Source: Cyanobacteriota bacterium erpe_2018_sw_21hr_WHONDRS-SW48-000092_B_bin.40
GTDB taxonomy: Bacteria; Cyanobacteriota; Vampirovibrionia; Obscuribacterales; Obscuribacteraceae
Length of the DNA stretch: 64,000 nucleotides
Direction: 5' to 3'
Assembly: GCA_030917395.1 (NCBI GenBank)
Contig: JAUPUU010000203.1
Coordinates: 1 to 64,000 of the forward strand
Shown: piece after piece, positions 47,784-59,300 of the stretch
Layout: each line of letters starts with the position of its first letter
Numbering within the stretch: position 1 is the first letter of the stretch
Program-made: the position numbers and the translations under genes
The notes under the pieces: generated by a model
Databases searched by the model: none
Told to the model about the DNA's origin: nothing
The model's input: the letters and a program-made list of their open reading frames with translations, nothing else

Positions 47784-47873
47784 AGCCAAATCTAAAAATC
47801 GAAACCAGCAGATTTCTTGCATTAAGTCTTGAGCTGAGCAAGAAACCAAGGTGCTAACCTATTAGAAACCTAA

Positions 47874-49154
<1,281 letters not shown>

Positions 49155-49160
49155 AATGGC

Positions 49161-51086
49161 TTGAGAAAAATAAAAGAACAAGAAAAGCAAAACAAAAGTA
49201 GAAAAAACAAGATGGAAGAAAAGTCGTCGCCCCTAGATCACGGCAGTATCACCCTCGAACCTGAAATTCCTGGCGAGAGCACTGACCAGCTCTGGCTCAG
49301 AACTGTCTATCAAGGTGACACTGTGCCGCAGTTTACTTTGCGTGCAGTGCTCATGGGCGGCGCACTCGGCATGCTCATGTCGATTTCAAATTTGTATACC
49401 ATGCTCAAAGTCGGTTGGGCCTTTGGTGTAGCAATCACAGCTTGCGTACTCTCTTTTGTTATTTGGCGCGGCATCAGAATAGCTTTCCCAAAAGTATCTG
49501 ATATGACCATCCTAGAAAATAACTGCATGCAGTCAACGGCTTCGGCTGCAGGCTACTCTACTGGTGCCACCGTCGGCATTGCTTTTGGTGCGTTGCTATT
49601 AATCACTGGAGAACACCAACCATGGACAACTCTACTACCATGGACATTTGTCTCAGCCATGATGGGTGTGTTTCTTGCTGTACCAATGAAACGACAGATG
49701 ATCAACGTCGAACAACTGCCATTTCCCTCTGGCATCGCCGCGGCAGAAACATTGAAGAGCCTGCATGGTCAGTGCAAAGAAGCAGTGACCCAAGCCTATT
49801 CGCTAGTGGCTGCCCTGGTGGCTGGAGCCGCCGTGGGTTTTCTTGGTAAAGGTGATTTTGCCTGGCAGATCAAAGCAAATCTAAAGATCCCGGAGCTAAT
49901 TCCTTTTGGTGGTCGCAGCCTCGGGGTCAATCTCAAAGATACACCAGGCTTTGGTTGGGAACCCAGCTTACTCTTGCTTGGAGCAGGAATGCTCGTTGGC
50001 ATGCGTGTATCACTTTCTATGTTGGTTGGCTCCTTAGTACTCTATTTGTTCTTCGGCCCTCAAGCACTCAACGCCCACGAAATCAGCGCCCCAAAGGCCA
50101 TCATCAAAGAATGGGCTCTGTGGAGCGGCACAGCCATCATGGTGACCAGTGGTCTTACTGCTTTCGCCCTTGAATGGAAAACAATTCTGCGCTCACTAAA
50201 TATAGTGCAGGTGAAGAAAGGGGCAAGCACCGTAAATATAGACCCTCTAGCCGACATCGAAGTGCCGCTAAAATGGCTTGTTTGGGGCATCGTCCCCCTT
50301 GCTATCGCCAGCATAGCGCTGCAATATTTAGCTTTTTCCATCTCTCCTCTGGTCGGAATAATGACCATTGTGATGAGTTTCTTTTTGGGTTTAGTCGCCT
50401 GCCGTGCCACTGGTGAAACTGACGTAACACCAATGAGTGCCATGTGCAAAATTACTCAGTTAACCGTGGCAGTAATGGCACCAAAGAATATTGTCACCAA
50501 CCTTATGGCCGCCTCGGTCACTGCCAATATTGCCTCAAGCTCAGCCGATTTGCTCACCGACCTCAAGAGCGGATACCTGCTTGGCGCCAATGCCAGAAAA
50601 CAATTTCAAGCGCAGCTTGCTGGGGTCTTCTTTGGCGTAGCAGCCGTTGTGCCGGCCTGGTACTTAATGGTGCCAAACAAAGCCGCACTCGAAGCCTTTG
50701 AACCGCCATCAGTGAACATCTGGAAATCAGTTGCTCTGGCTCTCAGTCAAGGCATTGAGACAGTTCCGGTGACTGCGCGCTGGGGCATGCTCATTGCTGG
50801 TCTAATCGGTATCGCTTTGGCCCTGCTCGATAAGTATGCTAGCAAAAAATGGAAACCATACGTACCATCAGCCATGGGCCTGGGACTTTCGTGGGTAATG
50901 CCATTTAGCAATGCCTTTGCCTTCTTTTTAGGTGCTCTAATTGCCATGATCTGGCGCTGGGCCTCAAAGAAAGGCGCTGACTTGTACGTAGTACCTGTAG
51001 CCTCTGGGGCGGTAGCTGGCGAGTCATTAATGTGCGCTGTGATCGCCATCATTCAAGCCTTGGGAGCCCTTACCGCCAGTCACTAA
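49161..51086 (+). CDS. OPT-family oligopeptide transporter
   Basis: ~15 hydrophobic segments; LRAVLMGGALGMLMSISNLYTMLKVGW and NNCMQSTASAAGYSTG; likely start ATG at 49212. Confidence 0.88.
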   Translation: MRKIKEQEKQNKSRKNKMEEKSSPLDHGSITLEPEIPGESTDQLWLRTVYQGDTVPQFTLRAVLMGGALGMLMSISNLYTMLKVGWAFGVAITACVLSFVIWRGIRIAFPKVSDMTILENNCMQSTASAAGYSTGATVGIAFGALLLITGEHQPWTTLLPWTFVSAMMGVFLAVPMKRQMINVEQLPFPSGIAAAETLKSLHGQCKEAVTQAYSLVAALVAGAAVGFLGKGDFAWQIKANLKIPELIPFGGRSLGVNLKDTPGFGWEPSLLLLGAGMLVGMRVSLSMLVGSLVLYLFFGPQALNAHEISAPKAIIKEWALWSGTAIMVTSGLTAFALEWKTILRSLNIVQVKKGASTVNIDPLADIEVPLKWLVWGIVPLAIASIALQYLAFSISPLVGIMTIVMSFFLGLVACRATGETDVTPMSAMCKITQLTVAVMAPKNIVTNLMAASVTANIASSSADLLTDLKSGYLLGANARKQFQAQLAGVFFGVAAVVPAWYLMVPNKAALEAFEPPSVNIWKSVALALSQGIETVPVTARWGMLIAGLIGIALALLDKYASKKWKPYVPSAMGLGLSWVMPFSNAFAFFLGALIAMIWRWASKKGADLYVVPVASGAVAGESLMCAVIAIIQALGALTASH

Positions 51087-51096
51087 GAGCCAAAAC

Positions 51097-52359
51097 TTGA
51101 GCAAGCCTGCTGACGATAAGCAAATAGTAATTCGCGCCATCAACCAGCTTGGCCGCAGAGTAAGCGCTGCTGATGTAGCAACTAAGACCGGGCTTTCACT
51201 CAACGACAGCAACCGTTTGCTCAACGAAGTTGCCTCAGACGTAGGCGGCCACCTCGAAGTATCAAAGCTTGGCTTTGTTGCCTATCAATTTAGCCCGGGC
51301 TTTCAAAACAACTACCTGGCCACTGGTTTGCGGGCATTTGCCGAAAAAGCAGGCAGACTGTTGTTCGAAATTTGTTTTTTCATAGTCAAAATTTCTTTCG
51401 GTTTAATACTACTGGCCTCTCTGGCAGTTGTGATTTTTGCAGTGATGCTGACAATTTTCGTTACTACTTTTGGCACAGAAAAGAAAAACAAAAAGCAACC
51501 GTTTCTAGATTTACTGATTTTGCGCGACCTTATCTTGTGGCAACCAAACAGAGCAAAACGCCTGCCAGGTCAACCCCTAAGCACCACCGTTGAGCAAATC
51601 AAAAACGACAATTTTTTGATCAATTGCTTCTCGTTTCTATTTGGTGACAAGAGCCCCAATACTGACATTGAAGAAAAACAATGGCGTCTCATCGCCCAAC
51701 TGATTCATGACAATAAAGGTGCCGTCACAGCAGAACAGCTAGCACCATTTATGCTCAGGGAAATTTCCACAAAAGACAACAACGAAGATTTTGTTTTACC
51801 AGTACTCTGCCGCTTTGATGGCCGACCAGAAGTAAGTGAAACGGGCTCAATCATCTATCTTTTTCCTTCGCTGCAAGTTAGCGCGGGGCCCACCGCAGTG
51901 CCAGATATAGCGCTACCAAACTTTCTCCCGCAAGCCTTAATAGAGTATGAAATACCTTTCTCGGAGCTTTCAAAAGAACAGATCAGACCGGTTCTGGCCA
52001 TCGCTACACTCAACCTAGCTGGCACCTGGTGGCTAGCTTTCACAGCCAATCGCCTGGTACATATCTACAGTTGGCAAGCAGACATACTCGCCACCTACGG
52101 CACTCTCTTTGTACTCATCCCTCTGCTACGCTGGGCCTATCTTCATTGGGTCAATGCTGGCATAACTATGCGCAACGCTGAGAGATACAAGCTAGCCGAA
52201 AAGCTAAGAAAACCAGATCAAGCTTTAGAAGCAAAGCTCTCAGAGCGCGAAATAATGACTCATAATCAGGCGATCGGCCCTACAATAGATGCAGCCTCAG
52301 TGATATACACCAGCGAAAAAGATTATTTAGAACAAGCAATTGAGGAAACGCAGCCATGA
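51097..52359 (+). CDS. Protein with N-terminal winged-helix-like domain and TM segments
   Basis: VIRAINQLGRRVSAADVATKTGLSLNDSNRLLNEVASDVGGHLEVSKLGFVAYQF (wHTH-like), then LLFEICFFIVKISFGLILLASLAVVIFAVML; TTG start. Confidence 0.65.
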   Translation: MSKPADDKQIVIRAINQLGRRVSAADVATKTGLSLNDSNRLLNEVASDVGGHLEVSKLGFVAYQFSPGFQNNYLATGLRAFAEKAGRLLFEICFFIVKISFGLILLASLAVVIFAVMLTIFVTTFGTEKKNKKQPFLDLLILRDLILWQPNRAKRLPGQPLSTTVEQIKNDNFLINCFSFLFGDKSPNTDIEEKQWRLIAQLIHDNKGAVTAEQLAPFMLREISTKDNNEDFVLPVLCRFDGRPEVSETGSIIYLFPSLQVSAGPTAVPDIALPNFLPQALIEYEIPFSELSKEQIRPVLAIATLNLAGTWWLAFTANRLVHIYSWQADILATYGTLFVLIPLLRWAYLHWVNAGITMRNAERYKLAEKLRKPDQALEAKLSEREIMTHNQAIGPTIDAASVIYTSEKDYLEQAIEETQP

Positions 52360-53180
52360 GCAGCACTGCACTGACAATAACTTCTCTAACAATTTATCCT
52401 GTCAAAAGTTTGGCTGGAATATCTTTGAACAGCGCAAAACTAGAAAATCGCGGCTTCAAGTATGACCGAGAATGGATGGTAGTAACCGAAGGTGGTCAGT
52501 TTCTTACCCAGCGGGAACTAGCACCCATGGCTCTGATCCAAACAGCCATATTAGAGCATACCCTGCGCCTGACCATGCCCCTGGGAGACAGCGTAGAAGT
52601 TCCACTGAGCATAGACCAAGCTCAAGTCGATGCAAAAGTAATGACTGTAAAAGTATGGAATGACACATGCCAGGCCATAGACCAGGGCGACGAAGCAGCG
52701 GACCTGCTCTCCCGCAACCTAGAAAAGAAAGTGCGCTTAGTGCGTATGGAACCATCATGCATGCGCATAGTTGATCAAAAATATGCAAACTCACCTGACA
52801 ATGTTGTCAGCTTTGCCGACGGCTTTCCTGTATTGGTCATAAGCGACGAATCACTCGCCGAATTAAACAGAAGACTGGAATACCCACTGCCCATGAATCG
52901 CTTTAGACCCAATATCACCATTGGTGGCAGTGTACCTTTTGCCGAAGATAGCTGGTCCGAAATTACTATCGACAATGTCAAACTCAGCCTGGTCAAACCC
53001 TGCGCCCGCTGCCAGATTACAACTATTGATCAAGACACGGCTGAAGCCTCACAAGAGCCTCTAAAAACACTTTCTTTCTTCCGCAAAGAAAATGGCAAAA
53101 TCATGTTTGGCCAAAATGCTATACCGCAAAACAATGGTGAAATAAGATTGGGTGATGCAGTCTTGGTCACAGCAAAGTAA
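52356..53180 (+). CDS. MOSC-domain protein with N-terminal beta-barrel
   Basis: ITSLTIYPVKSLAGISLNSAKLENRGFKYDREWMVV; CARCQITTIDQDT; overlaps upstream gene by 4 bp (ATGA). Confidence 0.93.
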   Translation: MSSTALTITSLTIYPVKSLAGISLNSAKLENRGFKYDREWMVVTEGGQFLTQRELAPMALIQTAILEHTLRLTMPLGDSVEVPLSIDQAQVDAKVMTVKVWNDTCQAIDQGDEAADLLSRNLEKKVRLVRMEPSCMRIVDQKYANSPDNVVSFADGFPVLVISDESLAELNRRLEYPLPMNRFRPNITIGGSVPFAEDSWSEITIDNVKLSLVKPCARCQITTIDQDTAEASQEPLKTLSFFRKENGKIMFGQNAIPQNNGEIRLGDAVLVTAK

Positions 53181-53182
53181 TA

Positions 53183-53884
53183 GTGAAACGATTGAGGAAA
53201 CCCTACTCGAATATAGCAATTGCAGTCAGCGCCATAGCGCTGATGCTTTGCGCTGAACCGGCCCAGGCCGCCGCAGATCATGACCTCCAGCTCTGGACTC
53301 CAATCATGCTAGACCGCACCGTCTACAAGCGAGTACACGGCTACCTGGAAGTAATTCCGCGCATTGGTGACAATGTCTCAGGTCTAAACCAACTTTTGCT
53401 CAGACCGGCCCTCGAATATAAAGTAAAAGACAATTTCTCTCTGTTTGCTGGATATTTATGGCTCTCGAACTATACAGATGCAGGAGTGCAGAACGAGCAC
53501 CGCATCTGGCAACAAGTGCTGATGAATAAAAGCTTCAAGCGCTGCCTGCTTATCAATCGCACCCGCATCGAAGAGAGGCTATTTGAACCACTTGCAGGAA
53601 CCGGTGTGCGTCTAAGACATCTGGTCAAGGTCAACTATCCACTACATAAACGCATATATGCAACAGCGCAAGACGAGTTATTTGTCAATTTGAATAGCGT
53701 ACAAGGAGGACCACAGGCCGGTATTGACCAGAACCGTTTCTTCGCTGGCCTTGGTATAAAGGCAATGAAGAAAGCACGAGTAGAAGTGGGCTACCAATAC
53801 CAGTACATTAATAGGTCTGATCAATTTGATGATCAAGCTAATCACGCCATCGTGATACAGTCTTTCGTCGGCTTAAAAGATTAG
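53183..53884 (+). CDS. DUF2490-like secreted/outer-membrane beta-barrel protein
   Basis: Signal peptide; LRPALEYKVKDNFSLFAGYLWL, NEHRIWQQVL, RTRIEERLFE; terminal strand-rich region. Confidence 0.8.
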   Translation: MKRLRKPYSNIAIAVSAIALMLCAEPAQAAADHDLQLWTPIMLDRTVYKRVHGYLEVIPRIGDNVSGLNQLLLRPALEYKVKDNFSLFAGYLWLSNYTDAGVQNEHRIWQQVLMNKSFKRCLLINRTRIEERLFEPLAGTGVRLRHLVKVNYPLHKRIYATAQDELFVNLNSVQGGPQAGIDQNRFFAGLGIKAMKKARVEVGYQYQYINRSDQFDDQANHAIVIQSFVGLKD

Positions 53885-53899
53885 CAAAGGAAATTTTTC

Positions 53900-54607
53900 G
53901 TGGACAATAAAGAATGCACCGAGCAATTTAGCCAGCTATCGACGCCTATGATTGCCGATGCCTGTGTGCGCTTGAAGCTTGCCGTTCGCTCAATGCCTGC
54001 AGGGCTCACTGCGCTTATACCGGGCAGCAAAGTAGCTGGCCAAGCTTTGCCGGTAAGACACTACGGTAGCGTTGATATATTTCTGGAAGCTATGCTACAA
54101 GCAAAGCCGGGTGACATATTGTGCATAGACGACCGCGGTCGCAATGACCAGGCCTGCATTGGCGATTTAACGGCCCTTGAGGCCGAGTGCTATGGCATAG
54201 CAGCTATGCTTATTTGGGGCTGCCACAGAGACACAGATGAATTAGTGCGCATTGGTTTGCCAATATTTAGCTATGGTAGACATCCTTCGGGCCCCCTGAA
54301 GCTAGAAACAGCAGAACCGAAATCAATTGGCCTAGCAGAGCTTGGCAGCACGACCGTTGAGAGCAATGACTTTGTCTTCATCGATTCGGATGGAGCAGTT
54401 TTTGTGCATAAGGATCATATGAGCGATGTTTTCACCACAGCCAAACAAATTTATGCAGCCGAATCGAAACAAGCGCAGCTAGTGAGAGATGGTCAAAACT
54501 TGCACAGTCAGCTTATGTTTGACGACTATTTGAAGAAGCGAGCAGTAGAACCAGCCCTTACTTTCCGCGAGCATCTGCGCGCCCTGGCCAAATCGATAGA
54601 AGAATAG
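53900..54607 (+). CDS. RraA-like/4-hydroxy-4-methyl-2-oxoglutarate aldolase-family protein
   Basis: STPMIADACVRL, GDILCIDDRGRNDQACIGDLTALEAECYGIAAMLIWGCHRD. Confidence 0.88.
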   Translation: MDNKECTEQFSQLSTPMIADACVRLKLAVRSMPAGLTALIPGSKVAGQALPVRHYGSVDIFLEAMLQAKPGDILCIDDRGRNDQACIGDLTALEAECYGIAAMLIWGCHRDTDELVRIGLPIFSYGRHPSGPLKLETAEPKSIGLAELGSTTVESNDFVFIDSDGAVFVHKDHMSDVFTTAKQIYAAESKQAQLVRDGQNLHSQLMFDDYLKKRAVEPALTFREHLRALAKSIEE

Positions 54608-54683
54608 GTCGGTAGAAGAATAGGTCGATAGAATGTCTCTAACCGAATATGTTCAAAAGAAAGAACCCAGTGCCAGGTAACAA

Positions 54684-55430
54684 ATGCAAAATAGCCTCAA
54701 AGTAATTCTCACTGGCCTGATATCAATCTCTAGCTTGATGGCCCTCACCGGCTCGCAGGTAGCAGCGGCCCCAGCCAAAGCCCCAGCAAAAGAGTTAGTG
54801 GTCACCCAACTAGACAACACCATCTATCTCACCGATGAAGCTGTAAGAATCAAAAACAATACTGGCAATTTTATTCTGGTAGCAAAAGCGCCAGATTGGA
54901 AAGTTACATGTTTTCGCACTGACAGAAAAGTCTACTGGCAGAGTGATTTGAATCGCTTCAGCGGCGTTATGCTATTGCATCCCTGCGTCAGCGCCAAAGA
55001 TCCAAACCAAGCCAAACTACTCGGTGAAAAGAAGTACAAAGGCTACGACTGTGTCTACTATCAATCGAAAAAGGGCATGCTCGTCTACGGTGCCAAGAAC
55101 ATCAAGATTCCCAGCAAGGTGGCTGAGTTATTGTGCCGCTATCTCTTCTTGCCAAGCATCAAAGAAATACCACTATTTGAAGGCACGGCTAGCGAAGAGA
55201 AGTATCAGCACAAAGAATGGTTCGACGCTCACCGCTACAAAGATTTCCTCCAACGCACTCCGGTGTCGACTAAATCAATCACGACAAAAGCCTACGACCC
55301 TCAAGACTTTGCCATTCCCCCTGGTCTGAAGAAAATGAAATTGCCCACAGAAGTGAGCTTCTCTGAGGCCAACAGAAACGATCTTGAAGGCATGATAGAA
55401 GGTGTTGGCTTCATGGGCAAAGACAAATGA
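54684..55430 (+). CDS. Secreted protein of unknown function, possibly DUF4412/LolA-like
   Basis: Signal peptide; YLTDEAVRIKNNTGNFILVAKAPDWKVTCFRTDRKVYWQ ... YDPQDFAIPPGLKKM. Confidence 0.65.
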   Translation: MQNSLKVILTGLISISSLMALTGSQVAAAPAKAPAKELVVTQLDNTIYLTDEAVRIKNNTGNFILVAKAPDWKVTCFRTDRKVYWQSDLNRFSGVMLLHPCVSAKDPNQAKLLGEKKYKGYDCVYYQSKKGMLVYGAKNIKIPSKVAELLCRYLFLPSIKEIPLFEGTASEEKYQHKEWFDAHRYKDFLQRTPVSTKSITTKAYDPQDFAIPPGLKKMKLPTEVSFSEANRNDLEGMIEGVGFMGKDK

Positions 55431-55452
55431 AGACAGTTAGCACAACGATTAA

Positions 55453-56355
55453 CTAACGCAAAAACTCAATGCGCTTAGTATCCATGCCGAATCGTCTAGA
55501 AACATCCACACTCCACTGCCACATCTTAGTGCTGAGCTTGGTGTCATACGAAGCTTTCGACGAAAGTACTTCGCGGCCATTGACGAAATATTTTCCCGTC
55601 ACCTGGTAAAGCTCAGGAGCACTAGCAAGCTGAATAACAGTGCGGGCGCCTTCTTCTGGCTTGACACCAAAGACTTTGGCATTTAGCTGAATTGCTTTAC
55701 CAATGAAGCCATTGTTAGAGCCAAAGTCAGTAGCGACAATGCCTGGGTGCATGGCATTGACAGTGACTCCTGTCGACTTAATGCTATAGGCCAAATGATA
55801 TGAGAAAAGTATGTTAGCCAGTTTGGTATCGGCATAGTTGAGAAAACCAATAGGCATTTTATCGCGCATATTTGGTGGCCCACTCAATGATGAGCGCTTA
55901 TGAGCATCGGAGGAGACATTGATAATACGAGACGGGGTGCTGGCTTTGAGCACATCAATGAGATAACCAGTCAACCAGAAGTAGCCAAAGTGATTGAGCG
56001 CCCAAGTCATCTCTAGACCATCTTTGGTATCAGCGCGACGCATGAACACGCCACCAGCATTGTTTACAAGCACATTGAGCTTGCTGTATTTGTTGGTGAA
56101 ATTCTTAGCTAAGCTCTTCACTGATTGAAAGTCAGAAAGATCCGCAGTCAGGAAGTCGAGATTGGTATTGCCTGTCTGAGCTTCAATTTCAGCCAGGGTG
56201 CTTTCGCACTTATCAGCGTTGCGACCAACAATAATTATATTGGCACCACGACCGGCCAATTCCATAGCTGTGACCTTACCAATACCAGCAGTGGCACCAG
56301 TGATTAAGCAATTCTTGCCTCGCATCGACAAATCGGGCAAAGCGTTAGATTCCAT
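55453..56355 (-). CDS. Short-chain dehydrogenase/reductase
   Basis: CLITGATAGIGKVTAMELAGRGANIIIVGRN, NVLVNNAGG, FLNYADTKLANILFSYHLA (YxxxK). Confidence 0.95.
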   Translation of the reverse strand: MESNALPDLSMRGKNCLITGATAGIGKVTAMELAGRGANIIIVGRNADKCESTLAEIEAQTGNTNLDFLTADLSDFQSVKSLAKNFTNKYSKLNVLVNNAGGVFMRRADTKDGLEMTWALNHFGYFWLTGYLIDVLKASTPSRIINVSSDAHKRSSLSGPPNMRDKMPIGFLNYADTKLANILFSYHLAYSIKSTGVTVNAMHPGIVATDFGSNNGFIGKAIQLNAKVFGVKPEEGARTVIQLASAPELYQVTGKYFVNGREVLSSKASYDTKLSTKMWQWSVDVSRRFGMDTKRIEFLR

Positions 56356-59300
56356 GGATTCCTTCCTCTTTCACAAACTTGCTCAATCTCTCCATGGTTT
56401 CACGGAAAGCAGCATCATCGATACAAAAACACATGCGCACCATTTCTGGTGTGCGGCCCCAAGCAGCGGGGTTAGTCAAAAGCTTGTACTGCTTAGCCAA
56501 CTGCTCGTGCTTACTATCAAGCTTGGCTAGCAAGAATAGACCACCACGATAGGGAGTATCGTAGCCGTCATCAAGACCCTTTGATTTGAGCAGACCTATC
56601 AGTTCTTCTCTTCGACTTGAGAGAATCTTTCGTTGACTGGTCAGGTAGGTCTCGACCTCGGAGAAGGCCTGAGAAACGTCCATCATTTGGTGCGGCGCCT
56701 TTTCTAAGAAAGCCGAATAGAGGGCATCCCAAGCTCGCAAAATGGCAGCAGGAGGTGGGTCGACATGGGCAGCAATTTCTTGGGCCCAATCTTCATCAGG
56801 AGTGACCATAAAGCCACAGCGCATGCCGCCAGCAGCAAAGCTTTTAGCAATACCGTCAACCATAAATATGTTGCTACCACTTGGCCCCGAAGCAAATGAC
56901 CCGGCAGATAGTGATGATGGTGTCCACTTGCCAAGGCGATGATCGGAGAGCAAGAAGAAGATTTCATCAGAGAACACATAAATGCCTTGCTTGTGGCAGT
57001 TCTCTATGATTGTGCGCAAGCGCTCTGGGTCTAAGAATATGCCACTGGGATTATTTGGTTGAGTAAGCCAGAGCAGATCTGGTTTCTCAGGCAAAGCAGC
57101 AATATCTTTTGGTGAGATCAAGAAAGCCCGCTCAGGGGCGGTTTTCACCTCAACTAAGCGAGCACCATAATAGGTGAGCATCGGGTAGAGCGGGCCATAG
57201 CTGCCGTCAGGAACAGCCACCAGGCAGGGTCGACCTAAGCGCTTAGATAAGGCCTTGATCATGGCGCCAAAGAGAGGGAAAACGCCCTGGCCCAGAACAA
57301 TACGCTTACCTGAAATAGCGACCTTGCGGGTCCATTTCATGTAAGCAGCAACACGCTCGCTGACAATCTGCGGCAGAATAGTAGTCTCTTCGTCTAAGAA
57401 ACCCTTGAGCAAACCTTTAACCAGAATGTCTGGCACTGGTGATTCGAATTCACCGTAGTCGAGCCTGATTAGACTAGGGGTTTCGAGATCAATTGGTTTG
57501 GCAGCGAAGCAAGGATCTTTGCTTAGCTCGGTAATTAGAGGTGTGACTGAAAGCTTGGAACTAACCAAATGACCGGCTTCGCTGTGATTTGATTCACCGT
57601 GCACGTTGTTAGCATTCAACTTGCGCTCTAATACTTGATCAGGGAATGGGAAAGTCATCAAATCATCGAAGAGCCATTCATACAAAAGTTGAGTAGGATA
57701 GGCAATACGTGAGTAGCTCAACTCTGAACCAATCTCCAGCCCTTCCATCCAGGCAGCCGGTGCGTTAATTAAGAAGCTCAATTCAAGGTCACGGCTGATT
57801 GTATTTTTGATCAGACCATATAGCAGTATCAGATTTTCTGGCAACGGCTCTTGGCCAGCAAAGCGCAAGGTCATGTTAGAGCCAAGCTGCGAGCTAATTG
57901 TGAAGCTCTCCGAATCATCAATCAAATACCAGCGGTCAGGATGCTGCCTTGCTTGCTGGCAAATTGCTTTGAAATTAATCGGTGATGGGTTGAGCAACTG
58001 TCGCGGAGAGATTAGCACCACCTTCGGTGCCACAAGATCGTCTAATTCATTTAGCTCAGAGAGGTCATCATTGCCGACTGTAAGATCTAAATCGTTATCG
58101 CGGGCCACTCTCTCGTAGACGGAGGCCACCGAAGAAGATAAGAGTATGCGGTCACCCGAGCTGGCGACCATGCGCAAGACCATATCGACTAATTCAGCGC
58201 GCGAAGGCGCAATGAACAATTCAGACGCATCGATGGGGTAATAGCAGAAACCATTAAGGTAGCGCGCCACAATAGCGCGAATACTTAAATCGCCCCGTTC
58301 ATGGGGGTAGGGAATGGTTTTCACATCAAGCAAAGAACGCGATAGGCGGCTCAAGAAACTAATCTTCTCGTGACCAAGACGAGAAAAATCGAGTTCTTTG
58401 CGCAAGCTCTCAAGCTTCATATGATTCAAGTTGCGAACGAAGGCAAAGACCTCAGGCTCGAACCTGGTATCGGCTTGATAAACAAGCAGATCGTGAAAGA
58501 CCTGCCGACCTGCGGCTAGTAATTTCACGGCCGTGGCGGCAGAAACCGACAGTTCCGAATCGCGGGACATAAAGAAGTGAAAGCGAATGCCGTGCTCAGC
58601 TTCTAAATCAACTAGAGATGCTAAGTCGGTGTCATCGGCTTGTTGAATGCGACGCATCCAAACCAGTTTGCTCTCATAGCCGCGGCGATCAAACATACTT
58701 TCGATGGCATGGCGCCCAGGTCTGCCACCTAACACCAAAGTAACCCTTCCACCGGGATTGAGACAAAGCTGGGCCTGCTCTAAGGCCCGGGCAATCAAAG
58801 GCAAACCAAATCGGTCCTCTAAAATTCCTTGTTCGAAGCAATAGTTACTCAGGTCATAAAGATCTTTTTCGGAAAGCGCTTCGGCATTTTCGCTGTCACC
58901 AGTTCCAAAGTTCATCTCACCTTTGACTGGGTTTGGATGCAAAACTTGAGGGATGCAGCCAATCACATGGTCAAAGTGTTGGCCAGTCGCCAGAGGCGTC
59001 GAGAGCAAGTCTGAAACTTCAGCTTGAAAGGCTTTGACAATTGGTTCACCGGCCATGCTGAGCACATAGCCACCGTCAGCAGTGGTGCCGTTGAGCCAGG
59101 TATTGAGCTTGGCCATGGTAACGGCCACCGGATTCAAATCGAGTCCTAAAACCTCTTTCACATTTGTGACGAAAAGCAAAAGCAAACTAATCCAGCCAGA
59201 ACCGGTTCCCACTTCGACAATGCGCTTACCGTGAAACTGCTCTTTGCTTTTCAGCAAACCTTCAGCAAAGGTTCTGCCCCATAACTCAGGCGAGAATACT

